DNA from: Flavobacterium panacis
Lineage (GTDB): Bacteria > Bacteroidota > Bacteroidia > Flavobacteriales > Flavobacteriaceae
Assembly: GCF_024649945.1 (NCBI RefSeq)
Contig: NZ_JANKMS010000007.1
Coordinates: forward strand, 248,001-312,000
DNA length: 64,000 nt
Direction of reading: 5' to 3'
Below the pieces are notes generated by a model that was given only the letters and a program-made list of their open reading frames with translations, ran no database searches and was not told where the DNA came from. This document shows, piece after piece, positions 1 to 9,031 of this stretch. The stretch's first letter is position 1; each line of letters begins with the position of its first letter. The position numbers were made by a program, and so were the translations under genes.

Positions 1-663
1 AATTCCCATATCTTTTGTAATTGAAACCAAATGAACAGTATTATTGGCTTTAAAAAAGTCTTTTAGTTTTGCCAATCTTTTTTCCATGGCACTTTTGCTA
101 TTGGGTTTCACATTAGAGTTTTTAAAAATTTCTATAATTTCATCCTGAGATGTTCCCACAGATAAATATTTTAAAATTTGAATATCGACATCATCTATTT
201 CGTAGTTGCCTTTTTCCTGAAGTGCAGAAGCAACCTCGGAAGAAATAAATTTCTCATCGGAAGTCGAAATTATTTTAATCGCTTTTTTGAGATCTTCAAT
301 ACTGTTTCGGCTTTTGAGTACAAAGGCATTAATTTCAGAATCTTCAAAAAGTGATTTTATACGAAGATTTTTATCCTCAACAGAATAGGCAATGATTTTA
401 ATATCAGGCTGAAGTTCACGAACTTTTTGAATAAGTTCGTCACCACTTTCAATTTTTACGTCACGATGATCTTTTTTAAACGAAAGATCACTAATTAATA
501 AATCGTATGGCTCATTGTCCTGAATGGCTTTTCTTATCTTAAGAAAAGCATCGTCACAATATTTTGCGTGTTGAAAATTGTCAATATTAAAATCATTCAA
601 GGTTTGTTTAACAGCTAAATTGAATTCTTCAAAATCCTCGGCTATTATTACTTTTTTAAACAT
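1..663 (-). CDS. Response regulator, LuxR/NarL-like (partial)
   Basis: Reading in from the left edge on the minus strand, an open frame starts at ATG 663 and is still open at base 1, so about 221 residues are visible and the C-terminus is missing. It begins MFKKVIIAEDFEEFN, a receiver start with the acidic pocket; the likely phospho-acceptor Asp lies in LLISDLS near residue 59, and the conserved Lys in AFVLKSR near residue 115. A helix-turn-helix-like C-terminal part (QILKYLSVGTSQDEI) follows. It starts 6 nt after the stop of the TPR histidine kinase upstream, so the two are co-transcribed and almost certainly form a kinase-regulator pair. The Asp and Lys assignment is by motif, not alignment. 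Confidence 0.85.
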   Translation of the reverse strand, partial: MFKKVIIAEDFEEFNLAVKQTLNDFNIDNFQHAKYCDDAFLKIRKAIQDNEPYDLLISDLSFKKDHRDVKIESGDELIQKVRELQPDIKIIAYSVEDKNLRIKSLFEDSEINAFVLKSRNSIEDLKKAIKIISTSDEKFISSEVASALQEKGNYEIDDVDIQILKYLSVGTSQDEIIEIFKNSNVKPNSKSAMEKRLAKLKDFFKANNTVHLVSITKDMGI

Positions 664-669
664 AGGCTT

Positions 670-2364
670 TTATTTAGGCATTGTTATTTTTACTCTAAAA
701 CCTTTATCTGGTTCAGTGTCAAAAGTAATAGTTCCTTTACTAGACAAAATACGGTTTTCCATATTTAGCAAACCATTTTTTACAATTTTATCTTTTTGAG
801 TGCCTTTTCCGTTATCTGTGTAGTCAATAAAAATTGTTTTTCCGTCGCCGCCAAACTTTACTACAACTACCAATGCTTCACTATGCTTTTTCATATTGAC
901 CATTAATTCCTGTAAAACTCTATAAATCGTAACTTTTTTAATTTCCTCAATCAAATCCCAATTTACTTTTTCGATGTTGTTAATAATAACATTTCTATTC
1001 TCACTATTATAAGTTGAAAGCATCTCTTTTAAATGGAGTGCATAATTTGTTTTAATATCAATACTATTGTTTTCTTTTGAAATGCCACGGACACGAGCAT
1101 AAATATGATCAAGTTTTTGAACCAGCGTTTCTCTTGTGCTTTCAATCTCCAAAGGCTGTGTCTGTGTAAAAGTTATGGTGTTAAAAACATCATTTGCCAA
1201 TTCATCATGAATGTCTTTGGCAATTCTGGTTTCGGTATCGTAAGCCGTTTGTAATTTTTCAGTACGGTTTTTATTTCGGTAATATTTTCTGAGATAAAAA
1301 ATGAGCACACCCAAAAATAGAGAAATAGTGATGAATAAATATTGCTGATATTGCCCGCGCTGAATCGAGAGCTGGTTTTCAGCATTTTTTAAACGAAGTT
1401 TCTGGTTTTCGTCTTTTTCTTTTTTAGAATCGTATTTGATTTTAGCAAACTTATTTTTAAAGTTGTTTCTAACTTTGATAATGCTGTCATTTATAGTGAT
1501 ATAATTTTGAGCATATTGCAATCCAGCATTATTTGAAATTAAAAGGGATAATGCTTCCAATCGTTCGTCTACACTATTAAGTTGGGTTGCTATTTCATAA
1601 GCTTTTTTTGCATATTGATTGGATGTTTTATTATCGGTTTTTGCATAATATTCTGCTAAGCGAGTATAACTTACTATGCTTCCATAAGAATCGTTAATTT
1701 GTTTTCTCAGTTTTAGACTTTCAAGCATGAGTTGAAGACCTTTTTCATTTGAACCTTTTTTAAAATAAGCGAATCCAAGATTGTCAATTACTCTTGCCTT
1801 GCTTTTTAAAAATGTATCAAATTCTTTAGTTTTTAAAATTCCTTTCAGAATTACAATAGCCTTATCATATTTTTTTTGCTTGATGTAAAGTACAGCAATA
1901 TTGTTTAAAGGAGATTGTTTGGTCAGCTGATCTTTGGAATCCTTTATTGCCTGATTGTAATAAAATATTGCATCATCATAAATTGCAAGTTCTTTGTCTG
2001 CAATTCCGAAGAGGTTGTTAATTGCGGACTTAAAATTGTTATCATTTTTTACATATGGAAGTGCTTCTGTTAATGTCTCTTTACTTCCGTAATAGTCGCC
2101 ATTTATTTGTTGTATGTTAGCCATTTGAATCAAATTATAGGCAACACTTGTACTATCTTTTAAATATTCAAATGCAATTTTTGATTTGTTGAAATAGTAA
2201 AAAGAACTGTTGTAATGGCTCTTTTGAAATTCTTCTGCGGCTTTTTGTTGTAGTTTTATGGTTTCTTTTCTGCTGTAATCGGGTGGAATTAAAGCATCTG
2301 TTTTTTTCTCACAAGAAGTAAAAAGGAGGAAAATAAAAAAATAAAAAAACGGGGATCGTAACAT
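670..2364 (-). CDS. TPR-containing lipoprotein sensor histidine kinase
   Basis: The 564-residue protein has a lipoprotein-type signal (FFIFLLFTSCEKK), a region of tetratricopeptide-like helical repeats from about residue 30 to 300, a coiled segment, one membrane helix near 335-355 (FITISLFLGVLIFYL), and a cytoplasmic kinase. The dimerisation helix carries DIHDELANDVFNT, the HisKA_3 style in which the His is followed by Asp-Glu. A C-terminal ATPase domain with DNGKGT and a GLLNMENRI-type motif ends the protein. This layout is the common Bacteroidota NarX/LytS-like kinase paired with LuxR regulators. It is the first gene of an operon with the regulator that runs off the window. The signal sensed by the TPR part is unknown. 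Confidence 0.88.
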   Translation of the reverse strand: MLRSPFFYFFIFLLFTSCEKKTDALIPPDYSRKETIKLQQKAAEEFQKSHYNSSFYYFNKSKIAFEYLKDSTSVAYNLIQMANIQQINGDYYGSKETLTEALPYVKNDNNFKSAINNLFGIADKELAIYDDAIFYYNQAIKDSKDQLTKQSPLNNIAVLYIKQKKYDKAIVILKGILKTKEFDTFLKSKARVIDNLGFAYFKKGSNEKGLQLMLESLKLRKQINDSYGSIVSYTRLAEYYAKTDNKTSNQYAKKAYEIATQLNSVDERLEALSLLISNNAGLQYAQNYITINDSIIKVRNNFKNKFAKIKYDSKKEKDENQKLRLKNAENQLSIQRGQYQQYLFITISLFLGVLIFYLRKYYRNKNRTEKLQTAYDTETRIAKDIHDELANDVFNTITFTQTQPLEIESTRETLVQKLDHIYARVRGISKENNSIDIKTNYALHLKEMLSTYNSENRNVIINNIEKVNWDLIEEIKKVTIYRVLQELMVNMKKHSEALVVVVKFGGDGKTIFIDYTDNGKGTQKDKIVKNGLLNMENRILSSKGTITFDTEPDKGFRVKITMPK

Positions 2365-2418
2365 ATATCTTACTTTCCCCGAATTTAGTCATTTATTGAA
2401 AACAACAAATTTTATTTT

Positions 2419-2607
2419 TTATTTTTTTGGAGGTGGCGGAAGATTAACAGGATCATCTTCTGGCCCAGTTGCTTGTGCTCCTTTTAACGGAATAGTATCA
2501 TTTTTTACCTCAGTTTTGTTTGTTGTTGTCTCAAATTCGTCAGCAGTACAAGAGAATAATGTAGTTGACAATAGCGCGCACGCTCCCAATAGATATAATG
2601 TTTTCAT
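2419..2607 (-). CDS. Small lipoprotein, unknown function
   Basis: This 62-residue protein starts with a textbook lipoprotein signal (ACALLSTTLFSCTADEF; lipobox Cys at residue 20) and ends in a proline run, PPPPKK. The mature part is only about 42 residues, polar and without recognisable folds. It lies just upstream of, and in the same direction as, the TPR kinase, with 54 bp between, so it may be the first gene of that operon or an accessory envelope factor. The opposite-strand frame over the same bases lacks any signal or coding character. I do not recognise a family. Confidence 0.7.
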   Translation of the reverse strand: MKTLYLLGACALLSTTLFSCTADEFETTTNKTEVKNDTIPLKGAQATGPEDDPVNLPPPPKK

Positions 2608-2957
2608 TTTTTTTATGATTTAAAAGTTGAACATGGGTATTGCTGTCCGGAACTTTTCCAGGTTGATTTTAAATGGCAATACCAAATTTTGTTTGGGAAG
2701 TGAAGTGCGTAGAACTATAAAACTTTATTTATACTTCCCGGATAAACTCCGTTTTACGGTTTTCCGCACTTGGTTACTTAACTAGTTTTGTACATTTGTT
2801 TTTGACCTGCAGATCAAAACATTAACTAATTTTGTTGAGGCAAAGTTATATGAGGTTTAGAGCTGTAGTGATACGGAATTCCGGGATTTCCGAACTAGTT
2901 TTTTGGAATCCTTATTATTCCTTGAAATTCCTTATAATTCCAAAAAAAATAAAGCCT
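2608..2957. other. Intergenic region with several inverted repeats
   Basis: This 350-bp gap separates the minus-strand lipoprotein from the plus-strand hypothetical gene. It holds inverted repeats GGTATTGC/GCAATACC (about 2637-2690), GGGAAGT/ACTTCCC and AAGTGCG/CGCACTT (about 2695-2771), and a small CCGT-ttt-ACGG hairpin. Just before the ATG at 2958, ATTCC-type units recur (2877-2941). No gene is apparent. The first group could be a structured 5' leader of the lipoprotein mRNA, read on the minus strand. Confidence 0.4.
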
Positions 2958-3935
2958 ATGAGTAACTATACTATTGAAGATTTATACAAGAATGCCGTTA
3001 AAAAAAAATATGAAGAAGTTAAAAACGGTGATGATCATGTTTATTTAAATGCTCCAACAAGAGGGAAACTAAATAAATTATGTTGGGAGATATTTGAAAC
3101 GAAACCAGTTTCTACAGATGATAAAGTAGTATTTAATACTTTGCTAGGATTTCCTTTTGATCTAAATACAAAGAATAAATTTAAAAGCAATACAAATCAA
3201 TTTCGACCTATTGAAACTTTTCTAAAAGGAGAAACCGATCCCGATAAAATTGAGGTTGTCGATCTTGCAGCTATTCTTGTTGATTTCCAGTTTAGACCTT
3301 TTAACAAGTTTAGAAGGCAAATTGATCCAGAAGATTTGAAATTAATAGAAGAACTAAGGAGCCCAATTATTCCCGATATAGAAATTTGTAATGAAAGTTT
3401 AGGCCATAATGAAGAAGGCGAAAGTAATATTGATTCAGAAACAATTCCTGATGCCGAAGAATCGGCTCAAATCGAAAGAGAAGAATCTGAACCAACTGAA
3501 AGTGATGAAATAGAACAACTTCCAACAACTATAACAACTTTTGTTAATATGGATAATCCAAAATCTAATATATTTAGATATCTAGCAATCGGAGCGGTTT
3601 TTCTTGGTTTAGGATTAATCATTTATTTAGTCTTACCTAAAAAAGAATGTATACAATGGTCTGGTGATCATTATGAAGAAGTGAGTTGTGATTTGAAAAT
3701 AGAAGGAATAGGCACATTTAATTCACCTGAGCCTTACGATGAAAGAATTATAAATCTTCGAAGAATTAAGGTTTGTGATACAACTGTTTTCTTCAAAAAT
3801 GAAAAAGCTATTGTTTGGTATGCAAAGGTGGGAGATAGTGTTGAGTTTTTTAATACACATGGCAATCATCCTGAGAATGGGAGAGCATTAAGACCTGTAA
3901 CGCAATATATTTTAAACAAATACCTGAAAAAGTAA
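2958..3935 (+). CDS. Hypothetical single-pass membrane protein
   Basis: I chose ATG 2958 (MSNYTIEDLYKN) over an upstream start at 2832, because the intervening 42 codons are unlike protein and cover the ATTCC repeat. The product is 325 residues: a charged N-terminal part of about 150, an acidic Glu/Ser-rich linker of about 60, one membrane helix (YLAIGAVFLGLGLIIYLVLP), and a C-terminal part of about 90 with two Cys (KKECIQW...EVSCD). The architecture suggests an inner-membrane protein with a cytoplasmic N-terminus and a small periplasmic domain. I do not recognise a family or function, and it is not in an operon with its neighbours. Confidence 0.75.
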   Translation: MSNYTIEDLYKNAVKKKYEEVKNGDDHVYLNAPTRGKLNKLCWEIFETKPVSTDDKVVFNTLLGFPFDLNTKNKFKSNTNQFRPIETFLKGETDPDKIEVVDLAAILVDFQFRPFNKFRRQIDPEDLKLIEELRSPIIPDIEICNESLGHNEEGESNIDSETIPDAEESAQIEREESEPTESDEIEQLPTTITTFVNMDNPKSNIFRYLAIGAVFLGLGLIIYLVLPKKECIQWSGDHYEEVSCDLKIEGIGTFNSPEPYDERIINLRRIKVCDTTVFFKNEKAIVWYAKVGDSVEFFNTHGNHPENGRALRPVTQYILNKYLKK

Positions 3936-4046
3936 AGTTAAAATGCGATTTATGTAATATTTATCTGAAATCGTGGAATTTTTTGTAAGATGATACATTT
4001 AATTTAGCAGTATTAAAATTAAATACAAACGCAAAAAACAATCCAC

Positions 4047-4466
4047 ATGAAAACAAGAAAATTATTATTCGTATCAGCCTTAAGCTTAGGATTATTTGCC
4101 GCATCATGCAGTAGCGACGATAATGAAGGAGAAACAATAATTCCGATACAAGGAAAATATAACCTAAGTAAAACAGGAACAGTTTCGACTGATGGGACAG
4201 AGGTGTTAGTTGATGCACCACAAAATGCACCTGGATGTAGTAGAGATTATTTAGATTTAAGATTAAGTAATGCAGCAGTTATAGGAGATTATAATGGTTC
4301 TGATTGTGCCTTAGTAGAAACAACAGGAACTTATGTAAGATCTCACAATGATTTAACAATTACTATTGGGAATGTAAGTTCAACCAGTGATATCATGAAT
4401 CTTACCAACAAAGAATTAAAATTGAAAGACAAAACAACTGGTATTATAACAGTTTATACCAGATAA
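4047..4466 (+). CDS. Lipocalin-like lipoprotein
   Basis: The 139-residue protein has a clear lipoprotein signal (SALSLGLFAASCSSDDNE) with the lipidated Cys at residue 21 followed by Ser and Asp residues, the flavobacterial pattern for surface or outer-membrane lipoproteins. The mature part, beginning at IQGKYNLSKTGTV, has the alternating polar/hydrophobic strands and short length of the lipocalin-like lipoprotein families common in this group. Two Cys (GCSRDYLDL and SDCALVE) could form a disulfide. It is a single gene with its own terminator. The fold assignment is by impression only. Confidence 0.75.
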   Translation: MKTRKLLFVSALSLGLFAASCSSDDNEGETIIPIQGKYNLSKTGTVSTDGTEVLVDAPQNAPGCSRDYLDLRLSNAAVIGDYNGSDCALVETTGTYVRSHNDLTITIGNVSSTSDIMNLTNKELKLKDKTTGIITVYTR

Positions 4467-4492
4467 TTTCAATTTGTTTTGAACTAAAACTA

Positions 4493-4532
4493 GAAACGGA
4501 AATAACTTATAAAGCTATTTCCGTTTTTTTTT
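4493..4532 (+). terminator. Intrinsic terminator after lipocalin-like gene
   Basis: A hairpin AAACGGAAATA / TATTTCCGTTT is followed by eight T. It ends the plus-strand lipoprotein gene and lies between it and the convergent kinase gene. Confidence 0.85.
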
Positions 4533-4549
4533 ATGGGATTTTGAATTTT

Positions 4550-7500
4550 TTAGTTGACTGGAATATAAATATCAAAAGAAGCTCCTTTGTTTTGTACGCC
4601 CGAAGCTGTAATAAAGCCGTTATGGTTTTCTACAATTTTTTTTACGATTGCAAGACCAATTCCAGTTCCGTTGTAGCGGTCTCTTCCGTGTAAACGTTGA
4701 AAGACTTCAAATATCTTTTTGTTGTATTGTGATTCAAAACCAATTCCGTTGTCCGAAACTTGAATGTGACAATAGTTTTTATAAGACAATAATTTTTCAA
4801 TATTGAAATCTTTTCCAGTCTTAGTTTCACTTTTGATTATAATTTTAATCGGAGTTTCAGGATCTGAAAACTTTAGTGAATTGCTTATCAAATTATACAA
4901 TAATTGCTTGAACTGAAACGGAATAATATCTACTTCTGATGTTTCGTTTACTTCAATTAGAGCATTTTTTTGTTCTAGTTCTTCTTTTAAATCTTCTTTT
5001 ACTTCTTCAATAATTTGTACAAGATCTGTTTTTACAAAAACACGTTCCTGAATATTAGTTCTCGAATAAGAGAGCAAATCGTTAATCAAAGTCTGCATTC
5101 GCTGAGCGGCATTTTGCATTCTTCTAAATTTATCTAATCCATTTTCTGATAAATTAACAGCTTCCTTTTCTATAATCTGCGAAGCGAAAGTCTGAATTTT
5201 TCGAAGTGGCTCCTGTAAATCATGACTTGAAATATAAGCAAAGGACTGTAACTCTTTGTTCATTTCTTCAAGTTCATTGTTTTTCTGCTCCAGTTCCATA
5301 GCATTCAACTTTAAGGTGTCGTCTGCTCTTTTCTTATCGGTTAAATCGTGTGTCACTTTTGAGAAACCAATAACTTCACCTTGTTTATTGTGAACAGCTG
5401 TAATGACAACGCTTGCCCAGAATAAATTTCCGTTTTTGCGTGTACGCCAGCCTTCGTGAATTGCTTTTCCTTTTTCTCTTGCACGCTGTAAAAGTTCTTC
5501 AGGAAGGTTTCTTTCTTGATCTTCTTTGGTATAAAAAACAGAAAAATATTTTCCGATAATTTCTTCTGCTTTATAACCTTTTATTTTTTCAGCACCAACA
5601 TTCCAATTTTCGATAATACCATCTCGGTTGAGGTATAGAATGGCATATTCCTGAATTTCTTCTACCATTAAATGATAACGCTCTTCACTTTTTCTAAGCG
5701 ATTCATTCATCTGAATTAATTCTCTTGTTCGAGCTGTAACCTGTTGTTCGAGTTCGTGTGTAAAGGCTTTTTCAGTATGAATATCGGTAAAAGCGCCAAC
5801 CCATTTTATAATTTTATTATCAATATTGAAAACAGGTTCTCCAATGACAGTGTGCCATCTATAACTGCCGTCTTTTCTTCGCATTCTAACATCGCATCGA
5901 TACATTTCTCCAGTAAGAAGTGCATTTTGCCAGATTCTAACGTTTTCTTGAAAATCTTCTGGATGTATCATGGCTTCCCAAGCACCTTCAACGCCAGGTT
6001 GGATTCCAGTATATTCAAGCCATTTTCCTGAAGTAAATAAAGCGCCACCTTCTGCATCGGTTTCCCAAATTAACTGCGGAATACTTTCGGTAAGAGAACG
6101 GAAACGCATTTCGCTTTCTTCGATTTTTTTTCTGGCTTCTACTTTTTCGGTAACGTCAATCAAGGTCATTCTAACTCCTGAAATTGAATTGTCACTTTCG
6201 CGAAGTGGTGCAAATTCAAGATCAACATAAAATTCTCGGCCGTCATTTTCATCTTCAATAAAGAGAAGTGATTCTGATTCCGAATATATAATTCCAGTTT
6301 TATAGACTTCTTTTAGTATTTTGCCATAAGGCTGTGTTTTGAGCTCAGGGAATATTTCGAATAATTTTTTTCCTTGTACTTCTGTTTCTTCTTTTTTCCA
6401 AATATTATTCAGTAGAACAAAATTGGCCATTTCAACAACAAAGTCATCACCTCTCAAAATTGCTTTTGGCACAGGCGACTGCATAATAAGATTGCGCAGT
6501 TTCTTTTCGCTTTCTTCTATTTTCTGTTTATATTTTTTCTCTTCGGTAATATCACGAATGGTTCCAATAAGTTTTTCTGGCTCCTGATTTTCATCGTAAA
6601 AGACTTTTCCTTTGCCTTCAACCCAATGGATAGATTGATCTTTCCAGATTACACGTACTTCATAATTTAAAAAGCCAGAACTTATAGCTTCTTTGAAACC
6701 TTTATTTCTAATATGTAAATCATCTGGATGCAGATGCGCCAGTAATTCTTCGTGAGTTAAATTGATCTTTTCTTTATAGCCGCCGATAATTTCGAGATAT
6801 CTTTGAGAATAAATTGGGTTTCGGGTTTTTACATTCAATTCCCAAGTTCCCAATTCACTGGCTTCGACAACAATTTTAAGACGATCTTCATTAAGTTCTA
6901 TTTTTTTTCGGGCTTCGACCTTTTCGCTTACTTCTGTAACAGTTACTAAAATTCCAGAAATGGTTCCGTTTTCTTCTTTTAATGGGTTATAAAGAAAATC
7001 AAAATAACAAATTTCGATTCTTCCATAGCGATTAATGGGAACTGGAACTTCATTTCCATGAAAGGGAATTCCTGTATTTAATACACCGTCTAATAAGTCA
7101 CGAACTACTTCTTTTACTTCTGGAAGAGATTCATATAAAGGTTTTCCAACAAACGATTTCTCTTCTCGATCGATTAATTTAAGATACGCTTCGTTGGCCA
7201 TTTCAGCTACATAATCAGGACCACGAAGAATTGCAATTCCTACAGGAGCTTGTCGAACGGTATCTCTAAAACGCTTGTCGCTTTCTTCGATTTTTTGTTT
7301 AGCCAAGAATAAATCCGTGATTTCTACAGCAGTATTCATTACACCGTAAACTTTTCCATTTGTATCGTAAAGAGGCGTAAAACTGTAATTGAAATAAGAG
7401 GTCTTTAATACATTATCAACCAGAATATCAATTCGGGTGTTTTGAGAATGAAAAGATTGTCCTGTTTCGTAAACGGTTTGAACTTGTTTAAAAATAGGAG

Positions 7501-8569
7501 CATCTTTTAATTCTGGAAGAATTTCGGTATAGGTTTTTCCAATTACGTCGGGACCTTTTCCCCAAATTTTTATAATAGATTCATTGGCTAGTTCAATACG
7601 CATTTCTTTACCTACATATACTCCAATAGGAAAAGGAGCATTTTCTACCAGCTGTCTGATTTTCTGTTCGCTTTCTTCTACTTTAGAACGTGCCAGAACC
7701 TGAGCTGTGACTTCGGTTGCAATTGCAGCAACGCCCGAAATGGTTCCGTCAGCTTCTCTAAGAGCTTCATAAACAAAATTGACATAGGTATTTTCGGTTT
7801 GGCCGTTTCGGTTTAATTGAACAAAATTTTCGTTGGTCATAATTTTTTTACCATTTGTAAAAACAGTATGAAGAATTTCATCAAGACCTAATTTTTTTAA
7901 TTCAGGAAGTGTTTCAAAAATGGGTTTGTTAATAATGCTTTTTTCAGTTGTTCCCCATAGCTGAATCATCTGCTCGTTGGCAATTTCAACAATATGATTT
8001 TCTCCTCTAAAAATGCACATCGCCACTGGAGCCTGCATAATATTATTGACAAATCGTGCATTACTTTCCTGAAGGGCATCTGCAACGATTTTCTTTTCTG
8101 TAGTTTCTATTACAGTCACTAAGATACCGCCAATAGAGCCATCTTCTATTTTTATTGGACTATACGAAAAATCAAAAAAACAATCTTCTGTATAACCGTT
8201 TCGATGAAGCGGTACTTTAAAATCAGGAAAACTCACTGCTTTACCTTTCATAACATCTGTAAACATAGGACCAATTGTATCCCAGATTTCAGCAAATGTA
8301 TTTTGAGAACTTCCGCCTAAAGCTTCAGGATGTTTGGAAGCACCTAAAATAGGACGAAAAGCATCATTATATAATTGTATATAGTTTTTTCCCCAGGCAA
8401 TGTACATTCCAAAAGGATTGCCGAGCATCATGGCGGTCATTGTTTTTAAACTCTGCGGCCATTTTTCGGGATCACCCAAAGGTGTTTTACTCCAATCTGC
8501 GGAACGTATTAAGCTTCCCATTTCTCCTCCATCGGAAAGAAAATAATGCTCCTTTTTATTGCGGTTCAT
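4550..8569 (-). CDS. Cytosolic hybrid-length multi-PAS sensor histidine kinase
   Basis: At 1339 residues this kinase is unusually long. It contains about eight consecutive PAS-like domains (roughly 10-165, 170-290, 300-425, 430-555, 560-690, 695-815, 825-945, 970-1090), each ending in a DIT/EVTE-type motif, followed by a coiled linker, a HisKA domain (SSHDLQEPLRKIQTF, phospho-acceptor His near 1115) and a HATPase domain with NSLKFS, DNGIGF and GTGIGLAIVKK. There is no signal peptide or membrane helix, so it is probably cytosolic. Four PAS units share the opening RFxxxxxQAPVAxxI...VEMAN and look like recent internal duplications. The receiver gene upstream ends 12 bp before this start, so the two form a phosphorelay pair. 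Confidence 0.9.
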   Translation of the reverse strand: MNRNKKEHYFLSDGGEMGSLIRSADWSKTPLGDPEKWPQSLKTMTAMMLGNPFGMYIAWGKNYIQLYNDAFRPILGASKHPEALGGSSQNTFAEIWDTIGPMFTDVMKGKAVSFPDFKVPLHRNGYTEDCFFDFSYSPIKIEDGSIGGILVTVIETTEKKIVADALQESNARFVNNIMQAPVAMCIFRGENHIVEIANEQMIQLWGTTEKSIINKPIFETLPELKKLGLDEILHTVFTNGKKIMTNENFVQLNRNGQTENTYVNFVYEALREADGTISGVAAIATEVTAQVLARSKVEESEQKIRQLVENAPFPIGVYVGKEMRIELANESIIKIWGKGPDVIGKTYTEILPELKDAPIFKQVQTVYETGQSFHSQNTRIDILVDNVLKTSYFNYSFTPLYDTNGKVYGVMNTAVEITDLFLAKQKIEESDKRFRDTVRQAPVGIAILRGPDYVAEMANEAYLKLIDREEKSFVGKPLYESLPEVKEVVRDLLDGVLNTGIPFHGNEVPVPINRYGRIEICYFDFLYNPLKEENGTISGILVTVTEVSEKVEARKKIELNEDRLKIVVEASELGTWELNVKTRNPIYSQRYLEIIGGYKEKINLTHEELLAHLHPDDLHIRNKGFKEAISSGFLNYEVRVIWKDQSIHWVEGKGKVFYDENQEPEKLIGTIRDITEEKKYKQKIEESEKKLRNLIMQSPVPKAILRGDDFVVEMANFVLLNNIWKKEETEVQGKKLFEIFPELKTQPYGKILKEVYKTGIIYSESESLLFIEDENDGREFYVDLEFAPLRESDNSISGVRMTLIDVTEKVEARKKIEESEMRFRSLTESIPQLIWETDAEGGALFTSGKWLEYTGIQPGVEGAWEAMIHPEDFQENVRIWQNALLTGEMYRCDVRMRRKDGSYRWHTVIGEPVFNIDNKIIKWVGAFTDIHTEKAFTHELEQQVTARTRELIQMNESLRKSEERYHLMVEEIQEYAILYLNRDGIIENWNVGAEKIKGYKAEEIIGKYFSVFYTKEDQERNLPEELLQRAREKGKAIHEGWRTRKNGNLFWASVVITAVHNKQGEVIGFSKVTHDLTDKKRADDTLKLNAMELEQKNNELEEMNKELQSFAYISSHDLQEPLRKIQTFASQIIEKEAVNLSENGLDKFRRMQNAAQRMQTLINDLLSYSRTNIQERVFVKTDLVQIIEEVKEDLKEELEQKNALIEVNETSEVDIIPFQFKQLLYNLISNSLKFSDPETPIKIIIKSETKTGKDFNIEKLLSYKNYCHIQVSDNGIGFESQYNKKIFEVFQRLHGRDRYNGTGIGLAIVKKIVENHNGFITASGVQNKGASFDIYIPVN

Positions 8570-8581
8570 TAGAAGGCAGAT

Positions 8582-9031
8582 TTAGGGTTGTAATATGAAG
8601 TTAGCTCTTTCGGGCTGTTTGAAATTGTTCTCCGATGCAGTCGTCAGCGCTATTTCAATAACTCTCTTTAACTTGGAAAAATCACCAGGTTTTCGAATAT
8701 AAAAAGAAGCGCCATTTTTATACAGATTATTTACAATCTCACTATCCAAAGAGGTTGAGAAGATAATAACGGGCAATTTTTGTAGTTTTTCATCTGCTTT
8801 AATTTCTGCCAGGCATTCTAATCCGTTTTTTCTTGGCATGTTTAAATCAAGGAAAAGTACATCAGGGAAATTAGTTGTCGTATTTGATTTTAAATAATCC
8901 ATCAATTGTACACCATCGTGCACCACATAAAGTATTGCATTTATTGACGTCTCGTCGAGAGCTTCTTTAAAGAAAAGGCAGTCATCATCATCATCATCAG
9001 CCAGCAAAAGATTATAGCGCTCTGTATTCAT
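8582..9031 (-). CDS. Single-domain response regulator (Rcp1-like)
   Basis: The 149-residue protein is a receiver domain alone. It shows the acidic pocket LLADDDDDDCLFF, the phospho-acceptor Asp in VLFLDLNMPRKNG, the Thr/Ser in IIFSTS and the Lys in FYIRKPGD. Receivers of this Rcp type typically take phosphate from PAS/phytochrome kinases with no DNA-binding output. It is transcribed first, 12 bp ahead of the 8-PAS kinase. A second such kinase-receiver pair lies at 58.0-61.2 kb in this window in the reverse order. Confidence 0.9.
   Translation of the reverse strand: MNTERYNLLLADDDDDDCLFFKEALDETSINAILYVVHDGVQLMDYLKSNTTTNFPDVLFLDLNMPRKNGLECLAEIKADEKLQKLPVIIFSTSLDSEIVNNLYKNGASFYIRKPGDFSKLKRVIEIALTTASENNFKQPERANFILQP

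Noticed and set aside
2396..2623. Plus-strand ORF over the small lipoprotein gene
   Set aside because: The minus-strand frame has a perfect lipoprotein signal; the plus-strand frame is Gly/Phe-rich with no start context.
2832..2957. 42-residue N-terminal extension of the one-TM protein
   Set aside because: It covers the ATTCC repeat and has no conserved-looking sequence; the ATG at 2958 gives a natural start.
5744..6587. Plus-strand ORFs within the 8-PAS kinase gene
   Set aside because: They are antisense shadows of a clear PAS/kinase coding frame and are low in coding character.
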